A stretch of 64,000 nucleotides of DNA from assembly GCF_003202405.1 (NCBI RefSeq), contig NZ_QJHL01000001.1:1984001-2048000 (forward strand), in the 5' to 3' direction. The position numbers and the translations under genes are program-made. Below the pieces are notes generated by a model that worked only from the letters and a program-made list of their open reading frames with translations, did no database searches and was not told the DNA's origin. Positions 23,993 through 34,378 of the stretch are shown in pieces; position 1 is the stretch's first letter; every line of letters starts with the position of its first letter. The stretch comes from Flavobacterium hydrophilum (GTDB lineage: Bacteria > Bacteroidota > Bacteroidia > Flavobacteriales > Flavobacteriaceae).

Positions 23993-26900
23993 CTACATAT
24001 TCCTTCTATACTGCCCGCCAACCTCAAACAACGCCGAAGTAATCTGACCCAACGAACAAACCTTTGTAGCTTCCATTAAATGATCGAATAAGTTTTCATT
24101 TTTAATAGCGGCTTGCTGTAAGGTGTTTAAATACTCGTTTACTTTTTCTTCGTGGAATTGATGCAAGTTGTCCAGCATTGTAATCTGATATTGTTTTTCT
24201 TCTTCGGTGGCTCGAATTACTTCTGCCGGAATTACCGTTGGCGAACCTTTTGAACTCAGGAACGTATTGACACCCACAATTGGGAAATCTCCGTTGTGTT
24301 TTAAGGTTTCGTAATACAAACTTTCTTCCTGAATCTTAGAACGCTGGTACATTGTTTCCATTGCGCCAAGAACTCCTCCTCTTTCTGTGATTCGGTCAAA
24401 TTCCTGTAAAACTGCGGCTTCAACTAAATCAGTCAATTCTTCTATGATGAAGGATCCCTGAATTGGGTTTTCGTTTTTCGCCAGACCTAATTCTTTATTG
24501 ATAATCAGCTGAATCGCCATGGCACGACGTACCGATTCTTCTGTTGGTGTTGTAATTGCTTCATCGTAAGCGTTGGTATGCAATGAATTACAGTTATCAT
24601 AAATCGCATACAAAGCCTGCAACGTCGTTCTGATATCGTTAAAATCTATTTCCTGCGCATGCAGCGAACGTCCGGATGTCTGAATATGGTATTTCAGCAT
24701 TTGGGCTCTTTCGTTGGCTCCGTATTTATTTTTCATGGCTTTCGCCCAAATTTTACGTGCCACACGACCAATAACCGAATATTCAGGATCAACTCCGTTC
24801 GAGAAAAAGAATGATAAATTTGGTCCAAAATCGTTGATGCTCATGCCTCGGCTCAGGTAATATTCCACGTAAGTAAAACCATTCGAAAGCGTAAATGCCA
24901 ACTGTGTAATTGGGTTCGCTCCTGCCTCAGCAATATGATATCCTGAAATCGAAACCGAATAGAAATTCCGAACGTTTTTGGTAATAAAATATTCCTGGAC
25001 GTCACCCATCAATCTTAAGGCAAATTCAGTTGAGAAAATACAGGTGTTTTGCGCCTGATCTTCTTTTAAAATATCGGCCTGAACGGTTCCGCGAACCTGA
25101 GACAAGGTTCTGGCTTTAATTTCATTATAAATATCCAAAGGCAAAACCTGATCTCCGGTAGCTCCTAAAAGTAGTAATCCCAAACCATTATTTCCCTCTG
25201 GTAAATCGCCCTGATAATGAGGACGCTCTACCCCTTTTTCCTTATATATTTTATTGATTTTGGCTTCAACTTCTTTTTCTAAATAATTGTCCTTAATGTA
25301 CAATTCGCATTGCTGATCAATTGCCGCATTCATAAAAAAGCCTAATAACATTGGCGCAGGCCCGTTAATCGTCATACTCACCGAAGTCAAAGCGTGAACC
25401 AAATCAAAACCTGAATAGAGTTTTTTAGCATCGTCTAAACAACAGATTGAAACGCCCGCATTTCCAATTTTACCGTAAATATCAGGACGCAAATCTGGAT
25501 CATTTCCATATAAAGTAACACTGTCAAAAGCAGTTGAAAGACGTTTTGCTGGCATTCCGGCACTTACATAATGAAAACGTTTATTGGTTCTTTCCGGTCC
25601 GCCCTCGCCCGCAAACATTCTTGACGGATCTTCGCCTTCACGTTTAAAAGGATATAATCCCGAAGCAAAAGGAAATTCTCCGGGAACATTTTCCTGTAAA
25701 TTCCAGCGCAAAATATCGCCCCAGGCTTCGTATTTCGGCAAAGCAATTTTTGGGATCTGCAAATGCGATAAACTTTCAGAATGTGTTGCAATTTTAATTT
25801 CTTTATCACGAACTTTAAACGAGTAAACCGGATTTTTATACTTCGCCACTTTTTCGGACCAATTCAGGATAATTTCCCAATTGTACGGATCTAAATCCAT
25901 TTTTAGTTTATCGAATTGATTCAGTAAAAGGTTAAAAAAAATTCTGTTTTCATCATGTTCCTGAAATCCTCCAGTTAAAACAGTTGAATCTTCGATTCCT
26001 GCTTTAGTAATCTGTGGAACTTTTCCGGAAACAGATTCTATGGTTTTGAAAATTCCGTATAATTTCTGCGCTACTTTTTGCTGCGAAATTGCCGTTTCAT
26101 CATAAGATCTGTTATTCTCGGCAATTTCAGATAAATAACGCGTTCTGTGTGGCGGAATCACGAAGATTTTTTCGCTCATTTCTTTTGTGATTTCAAAAGT
26201 CGATTTCAAATCAGAATCGGTTTTTTCTGCCACTTTATCCATAATCGCTTTATACAGCGTGTTCATTCCGGGATCGTTAAACTGCGAAGCAATGGTTCCG
26301 AAAACCGGCATTTCGTCAGGATTTTTGTCCCACAGATTATGATTTCTTTGATATTGTTTTTTTACATCGCGCAACGCATCAAGTGCACCGCGTTTGTCAA
26401 ATTTGTTTAAAGCCACTAAATCGGCAAAATCAAGCATGTCGATTTTCTCCAATTGTGTTGCTGCTCCAAATTCCGGAGTCATTACGTAAAGCGAAACATC
26501 AGAATGATCCATAATCTCGGTATCAGACTGTCCGATTCCTGAAGTTTCCAGAATAATCAAATCGTATTTTGCAGCTTTTAAAACCTGAATAGCTTCAGAA
26601 ACATATTTAGACAAAGCCAGATTCGACTGACGCGTAGCCAGCGAACGCATATATACACGAGGATTATTTATGGCATTCATACGGATTCTGTCGCCTAAAA
26701 GCGCTCCTCCGGTTTTTCTTTTCGAAGGATCAACAGAAATCAATCCAATAGTTTTTTCAGGGAAATCAATTAAAAATCTACGGACTAATTCGTCTACCAA
26801 AGATGACTTTCCGGCTCCTCCCGTTCCTGTGATTCCTAAAACCGGAATTTTAGAATTAGTATTTATTTCGTGAATTGTATCAAAAGCCGATTTTGCAATT

Positions 26901-27433
26901 TCAGGAAAATTTTCAGCAGCAGAAATCAAACGCGCAATTGTAGTTGGAACTTTATTTTCGATATGATCGCTTTCTCCATTTAATTGATCTCCAATAGGAA
27001 AATCGGCACGTTCTACCAGATCATTTATCATTCCCTGAAGCCCTAATGATCGGCCATCATCCGGAGAATAAATCCGTGTAATACCATATTCATGCAATTC
27101 TGAAATCTCACTTGGAAGAATCACACCTCCTCCGCCTCCAAAAATCTTAATGTGACCCGCTCCTTTTTCCTGAAGCAAATCATACATATATTTAAAATAT
27201 TCATTGTGACCACCCTGATACGAGGTCATCGCAATTGCGTTTGCGTCTTCCTGAATAGCTGTATTTACCACTTCTTCAACACTTCGATCGTGGCCAAGAT
27301 GGATTACTTCAACGCCTGTTGACTGAATAATACGTCGCATAATATTGATGGCGGCATCATGCCCGTCAAAGAGTGAAGCGGCGGTAACAATTCTTACTTT
27401 ATTTTTAGGAATATATGTTTTTTGAAGATCCAT
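23993..27433 (-). CDS. icmF: Fused isobutyryl-CoA mutase (IcmF-type), B12-dependent
   Basis: An 1146-residue three-part enzyme. Residues about 10-140 bind adenosylcobalamin ([13 protein letters not shown] carries the DxHxxG-like motif, followed by GGHNEYF and IKIFGGGGG). Residues about 195-420 are a MeaB-like GTPase chaperone: Walker [10 protein letters not shown] near 206, [13 protein letters not shown] near 296 and ALNKFDKRG near 345. Residues about 560-1140 are the acyl-CoA mutase barrel ([26 protein letters not shown]). This order is that of IcmF, which interconverts isobutyryl-CoA or isovaleryl-CoA and linear isomers and reloads its own cofactor. Plain methylmalonyl-CoA mutase activity is less likely but needs active-site alignment. 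No cobalamin riboswitch is visible in the 190-base leader. Confidence 0.9.
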   Translation of the reverse strand: MDLQKTYIPKNKVRIVTAASLFDGHDAAINIMRRIIQSTGVEVIHLGHDRSVEEVVNTAIQEDANAIAMTSYQGGHNEYFKYMYDLLQEKGAGHIKIFGGGGGVILPSEISELHEYGITRIYSPDDGRSLGLQGMINDLVERADFPIGDQLNGESDHIENKVPTTIARLISAAENFPEIAKSAFDTIHEINTNSKIPVLGITGTGGAGKSSLVDELVRRFLIDFPEKTIGLISVDPSKRKTGGALLGDRIRMNAINNPRVYMRSLATRQSNLALSKYVSEAIQVLKAAKYDLIILETSGIGQSDTEIMDHSDVSLYVMTPEFGAATQLEKIDMLDFADLVALNKFDKRGALDALRDVKKQYQRNHNLWDKNPDEMPVFGTIASQFNDPGMNTLYKAIMDKVAEKTDSDLKSTFEITKEMSEKIFVIPPHRTRYLSEIAENNRSYDETAISQQKVAQKLYGIFKTIESVSGKVPQITKAGIEDSTVLTGGFQEHDENRIFFNLLLNQFDKLKMDLDPYNWEIILNWSEKVAKYKNPVYSFKVRDKEIKIATHSESLSHLQIPKIALPKYEAWGDILRWNLQENVPGEFPFASGLYPFKREGEDPSRMFAGEGGPERTNKRFHYVSAGMPAKRLSTAFDSVTLYGNDPDLRPDIYGKIGNAGVSICCLDDAKKLYSGFDLVHALTSVSMTINGPAPMLLGFFMNAAIDQQCELYIKDNYLEKEVEAKINKIYKEKGVERPHYQGDLPEGNNGLGLLLLGATGDQVLPLDIYNEIKARTLSQVRGTVQADILKEDQAQNTCIFSTEFALRLMGDVQEYFITKNVRNFYSVSISGYHIAEAGANPITQLAFTLSNGFTYVEYYLSRGMSINDFGPNLSFFFSNGVDPEYSVIGRVARKIWAKAMKNKYGANERAQMLKYHIQTSGRSLHAQEIDFNDIRTTLQALYAIYDNCNSLHTNAYDEAITTPTEESVRRAMAIQLIINKELGLAKNENPIQGSFIIEELTDLVEAAVLQEFDRITERGGVLGAMETMYQRSKIQEESLYYETLKHNGDFPIVGVNTFLSSKGSPTVIPAEVIRATEEEKQYQITMLDNLHQFHEEKVNEYLNTLQQAAIKNENLFDHLMEATKVCSLGQITSALFEVGGQYRRNM

Positions 27434-27624
27434 TTTGTGAATATGATAATTTTGTAGTGCAATTTACAAAATATTTTATCAAATCATAAACACCATAGCT
27501 ATATGTTAACAAAAAACAATTACTTCACAGATGTAGAAATTTCTGTCATCTGGAAATATTTTATATAACATTTGGAAATCAATAATTTAAAGAATTAAAA
27601 TAGATTCAATTTTACCCTTTTTGA

Positions 27625-28194
27625 TTAAAAACTCTTTTTGATTTTGGATAAAAATTCATGGGTTACTCCTAAATAAGAAGACAAATTTTTATTATTTATT
27701 TTTTGGGTCTTTTGGGGATACTTGTTTACAAATTCAACATACCTTTGTTTGGACGTTTTATTTAAAACATCTAAAAGTCTTTCCTGTATTGCGATATTGG
27801 CCCTTTCTACCATTAAGATATGAAACTGAATCAGTTTAGGAACCTGCTTAAATAATAACGTTTTATTCAATTTATTAATTACCAGTATCTCACTATCTTC
27901 TATTGCCTTTATGTTGTATTTTGTTAATTTCTGGTAATAAAAGCTTTCCAGATCACACATCCATTCGTTTTCAAATGAAAAGAAAATGACACTTTCAGTT
28001 CCGTTTTCATTTAAAATATAAGTTTTGAAAGTGCCTTTCAGAATAAAACCTTCATAGGAATTATTAGAATCCTGAATCTGCAAAAATTCATTCTTTTTTA
28101 ATTTAATGAACTCTGTTTTGTCTACTATTAATTTCCACTCCTCATCTGTAAGAGTGATTTTTCTTTCAATATTCTGCCTTAGTTCTTCGTACAT
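27625..28194 (-). CDS. Crp/Fnr-family transcriptional regulator
   Basis: A 189-residue protein. Residues about 25-120 form a cyclic-nucleotide-binding-type beta barrel (FIKLKKNEFLQIQDS, GFILKGTFKTYIL, ESVIFFSFENEW), and the C-terminal 50 residues a winged helix-turn-helix (NNKLSSYLGVTHEFLSKIKKSF pattern). The canonical cyclic AMP contacts are not seen, as is usual for the many Bacteroidota members that sense unknown signals. It is divergent from the pectate lyase gene across 245 bases that contain a 12-base palindrome. That palindrome looks like a LacI-type rather than a Crp-type site, so control of the lyase by this protein is possible but unproven. Confidence 0.85.
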   Translation of the reverse strand: MYEELRQNIERKITLTDEEWKLIVDKTEFIKLKKNEFLQIQDSNNSYEGFILKGTFKTYILNENGTESVIFFSFENEWMCDLESFYYQKLTKYNIKAIEDSEILVINKLNKTLLFKQVPKLIQFHILMVERANIAIQERLLDVLNKTSKQRYVEFVNKYPQKTQKINNKNLSSYLGVTHEFLSKIKKSF

Positions 28195-28259
28195 ACTTTT
28201 AATTATTTCTTAATTAAAATTTCTAAAATTCTAAAATTTGGGAGGGGAATTTAAATAAT

Positions 28260-28271
28260 GTAATCGATTAC
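28260..28271. promoter_or_regulatory. Operator-like palindrome between the Crp/Fnr and pectate lyase genes
   Basis: GTAATCGATTAC is a perfect 12-base palindrome with a central CG, the form of LacI-family operators (AATCGATT core) that control carbohydrate genes in many bacteria. It lies 66 bases before the regulator start and 168 before the lyase start. Confidence 0.5.
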
Positions 28272-28439
28272 GCAAAAATATAAAAATTATATTATATTCA
28301 AATTAAATAAGTTAAAAAAATTAAATACTCAATTTAATTACTAAAATATTGAACAAGTTCAATATTCTTGTAAGAATTAATAAACATCTTTGCATTGCTA
28401 TAAAATTTAGTAATAACCAAACAAAAAACAAAAACTATC

Positions 28440-29549
28440 ATGACTTTTAAAACCAAATTTACAATTACGCTATTTGCATTTGTTTTAGCCTTTTCAAGCT
28501 GTAACACAGAAGACGTTGCAGAGCAAAATGCTGATGAGGCAGCTTTAAGTACCAATAAGGAAGTAAATGCTTCAACATCTAAAGTTGGAGTTTGTTCAGA
28601 AGTTCCTGGATGGGCATCTCAAAATGGAGGAACAACCGGAGGAGGTACTTCAGCAGAAACAGCAGTAACGACTTATGCTCAATTAAAGTCGGCTATTGAA
28701 AATACTGCTGTAAAAGTGATCAAAGTGTCGGGAACAATTACTGTTTCTGCCAGAATCTCATTTCAAAACCAAACCGGAAAAACGATTTACGGTACCAGCG
28801 GTGCCAGAATTGTTTCAACAAACCAGACGAAAGACGGCTCCGGTATTATTTATTTTAAAGGATGTAAAAACATTATTATCAGAAATCTAATTTTTGAAGG
28901 TCCCGGAGCATATGACACAGATGGCTGGGACAATGCTACTTTAGACAACTGTCAGAATGTATGGGTAGATCACTGCGAATTCAGAGATGGTGTTGACGGC
29001 AACTTTGACATCAAAAACAAATCTGATTTCATAACTGTTTCTTACACAAAATTCACTTACCTGAAAGCCCCTAAAGCTGGTGGATCCGGAGGTTCTGATG
29101 ATCACAGATATTCTAATCTAATTGGTTCAAGCGACAGTGCTACTGCAGACCGCGGAACATTCAGAATCACATTTGCACGTTGCTGGTGGGCAAGCGGCTG
29201 TAAAGAAAGAATGCCAAGAGTTAGATTTGGAAAAGTACATATCATCAACAGTTATTTCAATAGTTCTGTTAGTAACAAATGTATTGCTGCAGGTTTTGAA
29301 GCTAATATCAAAGTTGAAAATAATGTTTTTGAAAATGTAAAAACTCCAATCGAATTAATGACTGGTCTTACTGCCGTAACGGTTACTTCAGGAAATGTTT
29401 TCACTAATACAAGTGGTAACAAAGCAGGAAAAAATACCGCATTTACTCCTCCTTACAGCATTGTAACTTTAGCTGCATCTGCAGTGAAATCCGATGTTTC
29501 TGCCGGAGCCGGTGCTACATTTTCAGGTAATACTTGCGGATCTTTCTAA
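28440..29549 (+). CDS. Pectate lyase, polysaccharide lyase family 1, lipoprotein
   Basis: A 369-residue enzyme with a lipoprotein signal (AFSSC, Cys at residue 21), so membrane-anchored and probably facing outward or the periplasm. The mature chain is a right-handed parallel beta helix. Family 1 signatures: NIIIRNLIFEGPG near residue 145, WVDHCEFRDGVDGNFDIKN near 178-196 with the calcium-binding Asp residues, and CKERMPRVRFGKVHIINSYF near 258-277, in which Arg of MPRVRFG is the catalytic base. It cleaves polygalacturonate by beta elimination. No polysaccharide-utilisation partner (SusC/SusD) is adjacent; it is a lone gene with a terminator at 29572-29602 and an operator-like palindrome upstream. 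Confidence 0.93.
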   Translation: MTFKTKFTITLFAFVLAFSSCNTEDVAEQNADEAALSTNKEVNASTSKVGVCSEVPGWASQNGGTTGGGTSAETAVTTYAQLKSAIENTAVKVIKVSGTITVSARISFQNQTGKTIYGTSGARIVSTNQTKDGSGIIYFKGCKNIIIRNLIFEGPGAYDTDGWDNATLDNCQNVWVDHCEFRDGVDGNFDIKNKSDFITVSYTKFTYLKAPKAGGSGGSDDHRYSNLIGSSDSATADRGTFRITFARCWWASGCKERMPRVRFGKVHIINSYFNSSVSNKCIAAGFEANIKVENNVFENVKTPIELMTGLTAVTVTSGNVFTNTSGNKAGKNTAFTPPYSIVTLAASAVKSDVSAGAGATFSGNTCGSF

Positions 29550-29571
29550 ATTTAAAAAATTGTTTTTACAG

Positions 29572-29602
29572 AAAAGCTATCCTGTTTTAGGGTAGCTTTT
29601 TT
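29572..29602 (+). terminator. Terminator of the pectate lyase gene
   Basis: Stem AAAAGCTATCC (29572-29582), loop TGTTTTA, GGGTAGCTTTT (29590-29600) with one wobble pair, then T run. Confidence 0.88.
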
Positions 29603-29636
29603 GCTTTCGGTATTATGAAAACCTAAATTTCTAAAA

Positions 29637-29697
29637 TAGCCCCGATGGAAGCGGTATCCCGCACTTTTTCTGTGCGGAATTTAGCGGACAGCGGGAC
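29637..29697. repeat. Structured interspersed repeat, copy A
   Basis: Conserved left part TAGCCCCGATGGAAGCGG (29637-29654) and right part TAGCGGACAGC (29682-29692) around a variable hairpin CCGCAC/GTGCGG (29659-29664 with 29672-29677). CCCG (29641-29644) can pair with CGGG (29692-29695). A second copy with a different central hairpin lies at 59400-59468. Similarity continues upstream (TATTATGAAA then CCTAAA in both). Both copies follow the terminator of a plus-strand gene. Confidence 0.75.
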
Positions 29698-29741
29698 AAA
29701 AGTTAATTATGAAACAAAATGTTTGTGCTCCTGAAATAAAA

Positions 29742-29775
29742 TTGTGGCTTTGTTTTTGAATAAGTAGTATTTTTG
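29742..29775 (+). promoter_or_regulatory. Promoter of the DUF4197 lipoprotein / purU pair
   Basis: TTGTG at 29742-29746, 21-base spacer, TATTTTTG at 29768-29775, a full TAnnTTTG match, 20 bases before the ATG at 29796. The TTGTG-N21 geometry equals that in the paralog array. Confidence 0.6.
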
Positions 29776-29795
29776 AAACTTATAAAACCCCATCA

Positions 29796-30515
29796 ATGAA
29801 AAAGATTTTATTATTAGCGATTACATTTTCACTTACATCTTGTGCTCAGGTACAGCAAACATTAAATCAGTTACCGCAATTATCCTCTCAGATACCAGGA
29901 GTTGGCGGTGTCGATATCGCTTCGGGCTTAAAAGAAGCTTTGAACAAAGGAATTACTCAGCAGGTAAGTAAACTGACTGCGGTTGATGGTTTCTATAAAA
30001 ATGAGGCTGTAAAAATTTTAATGCCGGCAGAATTGCAAAAAGTAGACGCCACTTTACGAAAAATAGGTCTTGGCTCACTGGCTGATGAAGGAATAAAAGT
30101 ACTGAACCGTGCGGCTGAGGATGCCGTAAAAGAAGCAACGCCTATATTTGTTTCAGCTGTTAAAAACATGTCTTTTACTGATGCGAAAAATATTTTATTA
30201 GGTAATGACAGCGCTGCAACGAGTTATTTGCAAGGCAGTACTACAACTGCTTTGTATGGGAAATTTAATCCGGTTATTAAAAGTTCCTTTGAAAAAGTAG
30301 GTGCCGATGTTATATGGACAAAAATCATCAATAAATACAATACAATTCCGTTGGTAAAAAAAGTAAATCCGGATCTAACTGATTATACCACAAATCAGGC
30401 TTTAGCCGGTGTTTTTAAAATGATTGCCGTAGAGGAAAAAGAAATCCGCAACAACATTAGTGCAAGAACGACTCCGCTATTAAAAAGTGTTTTTGCTATG
30501 CAGGATAACAAATAA
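29796..30515 (+). CDS. DUF4197 lipoprotein
   Basis: A 239-residue protein with a lipobox SLTSC (Cys at residue 16). The mature chain is mostly helical: ASGLKEALNKGITQQVSKL near residue 50, FYKNEAVKILMP near 72, LNRAAEDAVKEATPIF near 108, FTDAKNILLGNDSAATSYL near 135, and YNTIPLVKKVNPDLTDYTTNQAL near 188. These match the DUF4197 family, periplasmic or outer-membrane lipoproteins of unknown function. Thirty bases separate it from purU, so the two genes are probably cotranscribed, although no functional link is known. Confidence 0.88.
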   Translation: MKKILLLAITFSLTSCAQVQQTLNQLPQLSSQIPGVGGVDIASGLKEALNKGITQQVSKLTAVDGFYKNEAVKILMPAELQKVDATLRKIGLGSLADEGIKVLNRAAEDAVKEATPIFVSAVKNMSFTDAKNILLGNDSAATSYLQGSTTTALYGKFNPVIKSSFEKVGADVIWTKIINKYNTIPLVKKVNPDLTDYTTNQALAGVFKMIAVEEKEIRNNISARTTPLLKSVFAMQDNK

Positions 30516-30545
30516 GCCATTAACCGATTAACCATAAAAATTATA

Positions 30546-31400
30546 ATGCAAAAAATAACAATTCTGATTCACTGTAAGGATCAAAAAGGAATTATTGCTG
30601 CAGTAACAGCTTTTATTGCAAAAGTAGAAGGGAATATTACCTACATCGATCAGCATGTTGATACAGAGCAAAATGTCTTTTTTATGCGATTAGAATGTGA
30701 TTTAACGAATCATACTATAAGTATCGAGGCCATAAAAGACGATTTCAACCAAACCATTGCAGCTGATTTTGATATGTCGTGGGACTTATACAATCAGGAA
30801 CAGAAGCCTAAAATGGCCTTGTTTGTTTCTAAGTATGATCATTGTTTGTTTGATATTTTAGGACGTTACAGTGCCGGTGAGTTAAATGTTGAAATTCCGG
30901 TAATTATCAGTAATCATAATGATTTGCGTTCTATTGCAGAACGTTTTGATATTCCGTTTCACTGTGTTCCTTTTACCAAAGACAATAAAGAAGAAGGTGA
31001 AGCGAAACAAGTTGAACTATTAAAAAGATATCAGATAAACTTTATTGTACTGGCGCGTTATATGCAAATTATTACCCCTGGTTTGATTTCGCTTTACGAA
31101 AATAAAATTATCAACATACACCATTCGTTTTTACCTGCTTTCCCGGGTGCAAAACCGTATCACTCCGCATTTAAAAGAGGTGTGAAAATTATCGGTGCCA
31201 CGAGTCATTACGTAACCGAAGAGTTAGACGAAGGCCCAATTATTGAACAAGATATTGCGCGTGTTTCACATATCCATTCTGTTGAGGACTTTATTATGAA
31301 GGGACGTGATTTGGAACGAATTGTTTTGGCAAGAGCCATAAAGCTTCACGCCGAACGCAAAACCATGGTTTACAGCAATAAAACAGTTGTTTTTTCTTAA
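30546..31400 (+). CDS. purU: Formyltetrahydrofolate deformylase
   Basis: A 284-residue cytoplasmic enzyme that hydrolyses 10-formyltetrahydrofolate to formate and tetrahydrofolate, balancing one-carbon pools and feeding formate to purine synthesis. Residues 1-80 are an ACT domain (ITILIHCKDQKGIIAAV). The formyltransferase-like domain follows, with the catalytic Asn-His pair in NIHHSFLPAFPGAKPY near residue 195 and the Asp in ELDEGPIIEQD near 230. Length is typical. The 3' end is a strong terminator. The window also contains GlyA, another one-carbon enzyme, but 22 kb away. Confidence 0.95.
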   Translation: MQKITILIHCKDQKGIIAAVTAFIAKVEGNITYIDQHVDTEQNVFFMRLECDLTNHTISIEAIKDDFNQTIAADFDMSWDLYNQEQKPKMALFVSKYDHCLFDILGRYSAGELNVEIPVIISNHNDLRSIAERFDIPFHCVPFTKDNKEEGEAKQVELLKRYQINFIVLARYMQIITPGLISLYENKIINIHHSFLPAFPGAKPYHSAFKRGVKIIGATSHYVTEELDEGPIIEQDIARVSHIHSVEDFIMKGRDLERIVLARAIKLHAERKTMVYSNKTVVFS

Positions 31401-31425
31401 AAACTCAGCGATTTATAAAATTAAA

Positions 31426-31462
31426 GAAGCCGTTTCAAGTTATTTGAAACGGCTTCTTTTTT
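31426..31462. terminator. Terminator between purU and the convergent T9SS gene
   Basis: Thirteen-base stem GAAGCCGTTTCAA (31426-31438) and TTGAAACGGCTTC (31444-31456) with a 5-base loop and T run to 31462. Strong for the plus strand; usable for the minus strand, whose U tract is short. Confidence 0.9.
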
Positions 31463-31478
31463 GGAAAATATTTTGATA

Positions 31479-34181
31479 TTACCTCTTAATCACACGGATT
31501 GTTTTTCTGTTTCCTCCCTGAATTACAATAACATTGTACACACCGGTTGCATAATTTGCTCCTATTGTCTGGTTATTAGCTTCAGAAATATCACTGAATT
31601 CAAAGCTATCAAATAACCTTCCATTCATATCATATACGTTTATTTCAATTTTATCAGTACTGATTGAAGTTACATCTAATTGAAAAGTTGAACTTACAGG
31701 AACCGGATAAGCTACTACTTTAAATAAAACATTTATTTCTGAAGGATTTTCAATACCTAAATTAGGGTTTGTTTTAACAAAAATACCCGGTGAACCAATT
31801 TCAGTACTGCTGTTAGCAGCAAGAAACGCTCCATTAGTACCTACTGCACTCAGTTGTGTAACTGGAGTAGTTATCGTAGTAATTCCATCTGTATTGTCAA
31901 AAGTTTTAAAAGTACCCGTTGATGAAGTTCCAAATAATACAGAAGCTACAGGCGTACTGCTTACTCCGTTATATAAATTTACCTGATCTCCACTTGTACC
32001 AAAACCAATTCCAGATCCTGTATAGTTTCCAATTCTTAAACCTGTCGGAGGATTAGCACCAAACCAGTTACTCAAAAACAAAGTCGTTTTTCCGGCTAAA
32101 TCAGCAGTCTCAATAAAAATTACAGATTCCCCAGGTGCAATACTTGTAATTCCACTTAATGCTACTGCAGCTGCAGGCGATTGTGAATTATCATCTACTT
32201 TCCATCCAGTAATATCAACAGCTACCGCTTTAGTATTTGTTATTTCGAACCAGTCAGCTCCAACAGGGCTGTCACCGCTTGACCAAGGCGCTACTTCAGA
32301 AATAAACAATTTACCTGTAGTTCCCGGAGAACCAATTTGATTTGCATCATTTTTGGCTGCAAAAGCATCATTAACACCAACCTGGCTTAATGTTGAAATG
32401 GTAGCATTGTTAAGACTGGCTGCATTATTAAGTGTTATATTGGTAGTTGATGTTCCAAAAATAATATTCGCTTTAAGATTCCCACTCGCATCAAATAAAT
32501 TTACCTGATCACCTCCTGAACTTAGACCTATCGAACCGCCAGTGTAACTTCCTACCTGTAAACTTGCCGGTACGTTGCTTCCAAACCAGGTTGATTTAAA
32601 GTTAGCAATAACGGTTGCGTTATTTGCAGCGGTAGTTTCTAAGAAAATTACAGATTCTCCCGGCTTAATAGTCGTAATTCCGTTTAAAGCTAAAGCTGAT
32701 GAAAATGTCTTAGAATCGTCATCTACTTTCCATCCTGTAATATCAAGATCAGTTGTTCCGTTGTTTGTTACTTCAAACCAATCGGCTTTAATTGGATCAA
32801 CGCTGCTGGACCAGGGCGCTACTTCTGTAATACTTACCGTTGCAATTGGTGCTACTTCATTGACTACATCAGTAATTGACAAGATAAAGTTAACAGAAGC
32901 GTCAGGAGCAGAACCAACAGTAGTATCATCTACATTTACAGTAACTGAATAACTCGTTTTTGTTTCATAATCTAATACCGTTCCTGCTTTAATGTATAAA
33001 GATGAACCAATTATTTGAAAAGAACCTGCATCTGTACCGGATAATGACAAGGTGTTTGTTCCTAATCCGTCATCTGTAACTAAAATATCTGAAATTTTAA
33101 CCGCCGGTGTAGTGGTTGTATTCTCTAAAACTGAATTTGTTGTATTTGCTAAAGCAACAGCTGTTGGCGCCTGATTTGGCAAAGCAGAAGGAGCATAAAC
33201 CCAAAGCTGCGGATGATCAATGTCGCCACCTCCATTTTCGTTAACAATATATAAATTACCATTACGATCCATAGTCATTCCTTCGTGCTGCTGATTAGCA
33301 GCATCTAAAGGATTACCCGGATCTGACACAATAGTTAAAGTACTTAAAATTACGCCATTTCGGTCTATATTCACCACTTTAGCATTTTCCTGGCTCAATA
33401 CCAGTAAATTGTTATACAAAGGCTGACCAGTTAGTGCCGCTAAATTCGATAAAGCAAAAACATCAGCAACATCTGAAAAACCTAACAATGCAGGATCGAA
33501 AAGATTCACAGAGTTATCTGTTGTAGCGGAACCATTTGTAGCTGTTCCTGCATCAAAATCGATTCCTGTCTGGAAAATTCCCATTGGAGAAATCTCTTTT
33601 AAAACAATATAACCATTAGTCAACGGATCATAAGAAAGTCCTTCTGTTCCGGTATTATTCACAAATGTTCCTAATTTTACGGTCTTAGCATTGTTTCTTG
33701 TAAGCGTTGTTCCTGCAGCATAAGTAAACAACACGACTTGTCTGTCACGCTCTTCAGTCATTACAAACTGACCGTTACCAATATAAGTAATTCCTTCAGA
33801 GTCATAAAAATCAGTTCCCTGCGGACTGCTTCCCTGAGCGAGTGTCATTGTATCTATGAATTGTCCTGTTAATGATACCTGAGTAACAGAGGTAGTTCCG
33901 TCTCCCACAATAAAAAGGGTATTGGTATCCCAATTGTACGTAACGCCTGAAGCTTCCTGCGCCAATAAATTATTAATTGGATGGGCTGTTCTTGTTGGTT
34001 CCGGTAAGTCATAACGTCCCACTCTGACATAGGTCGAAAGATCTACAGTTTGAGCCACACTATTTTGGTTAAAACCTAATATTGCTATAATCGCAAATAA
34101 TCCTGTTCTTAAATTAGGAAGCAATTCTGGCTTAAAATTGGTTGCAGCGTTGTTTGGTTTTAATAGTAAAGATTTTATCAT
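31479..34181 (-). CDS. T9SS-exported protein with phytase-like propeller and two lamin-tail domains
   Basis: A 900-residue secreted protein; the N-terminus is long before the hydrophobic segment ending SVAQ (residue 44). Residues about 45-335 form a beta-propeller of the SdiA-regulated or esterase-like phytase type (EASGVTYNWDTNTLFIVGDG, YDSEGITYIGNGQFVMTEE, TEGLSYDPLTNGYIVLKE, HEGMTMDRNGNLYIVNE). Residues about 340-445 look like a cadherin-type domain. Two lamin-tail domains follow, each with ITGWKVDD and PGESVIF, about 170 residues apart and clearly duplicated. Residues about 825-900 are a type A sorting domain (VVAYPVPVSSTFQLDV, MNGRLFDSF). Phosphatase or esterase activity is possible but no catalytic residue can be assigned. 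Confidence 0.85.
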   Translation of the reverse strand: MIKSLLLKPNNAATNFKPELLPNLRTGLFAIIAILGFNQNSVAQTVDLSTYVRVGRYDLPEPTRTAHPINNLLAQEASGVTYNWDTNTLFIVGDGTTSVTQVSLTGQFIDTMTLAQGSSPQGTDFYDSEGITYIGNGQFVMTEERDRQVVLFTYAAGTTLTRNNAKTVKLGTFVNNTGTEGLSYDPLTNGYIVLKEISPMGIFQTGIDFDAGTATNGSATTDNSVNLFDPALLGFSDVADVFALSNLAALTGQPLYNNLLVLSQENAKVVNIDRNGVILSTLTIVSDPGNPLDAANQQHEGMTMDRNGNLYIVNENGGGDIDHPQLWVYAPSALPNQAPTAVALANTTNSVLENTTTTPAVKISDILVTDDGLGTNTLSLSGTDAGSFQIIGSSLYIKAGTVLDYETKTSYSVTVNVDDTTVGSAPDASVNFILSITDVVNEVAPIATVSITEVAPWSSSVDPIKADWFEVTNNGTTDLDITGWKVDDDSKTFSSALALNGITTIKPGESVIFLETTAANNATVIANFKSTWFGSNVPASLQVGSYTGGSIGLSSGGDQVNLFDASGNLKANIIFGTSTTNITLNNAASLNNATISTLSQVGVNDAFAAKNDANQIGSPGTTGKLFISEVAPWSSGDSPVGADWFEITNTKAVAVDITGWKVDDNSQSPAAAVALSGITSIAPGESVIFIETADLAGKTTLFLSNWFGANPPTGLRIGNYTGSGIGFGTSGDQVNLYNGVSSTPVASVLFGTSSTGTFKTFDNTDGITTITTPVTQLSAVGTNGAFLAANSSTEIGSPGIFVKTNPNLGIENPSEINVLFKVVAYPVPVSSTFQLDVTSISTDKIEINVYDMNGRLFDSFEFSDISEANNQTIGANYATGVYNVIVIQGGNRKTIRVIKR

Positions 34182-34322
34182 ATTCAGAGTAAATTTTAAA
34201 TTCGGTACAAATGTATCTAACAGTTAAAATTTGCATTTGATGTAATAGTTACGTTATGATTAACTCTTTGTGTATTATTATTTAAGTAAATGTTACGAAA
34301 TAGCTACGAAAAAAATAAGCTC

Positions 34323-34355
34323 AAAAAAAACCGTCTCAGATTGTGAGACGGTTTT
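34323..34355 (-). terminator. Terminator of the proline dehydrogenase gene
   Basis: Stem CCGTCTCA (34331-34338), loop GATTG, TGAGACGG (34344-34351), extended by A/T pairs, with an 8-base A run at 34323-34330. Confidence 0.88.
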
Positions 34356-34378
34356 ATATTTAAGAGTATATATTGTTT

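Noticed and set aside
27434..27624. Possible cobalamin riboswitch before the B12-dependent mutase
   Set aside because: The leader is AT-rich and lacks a B12-box-like sequence or any strong hairpin.
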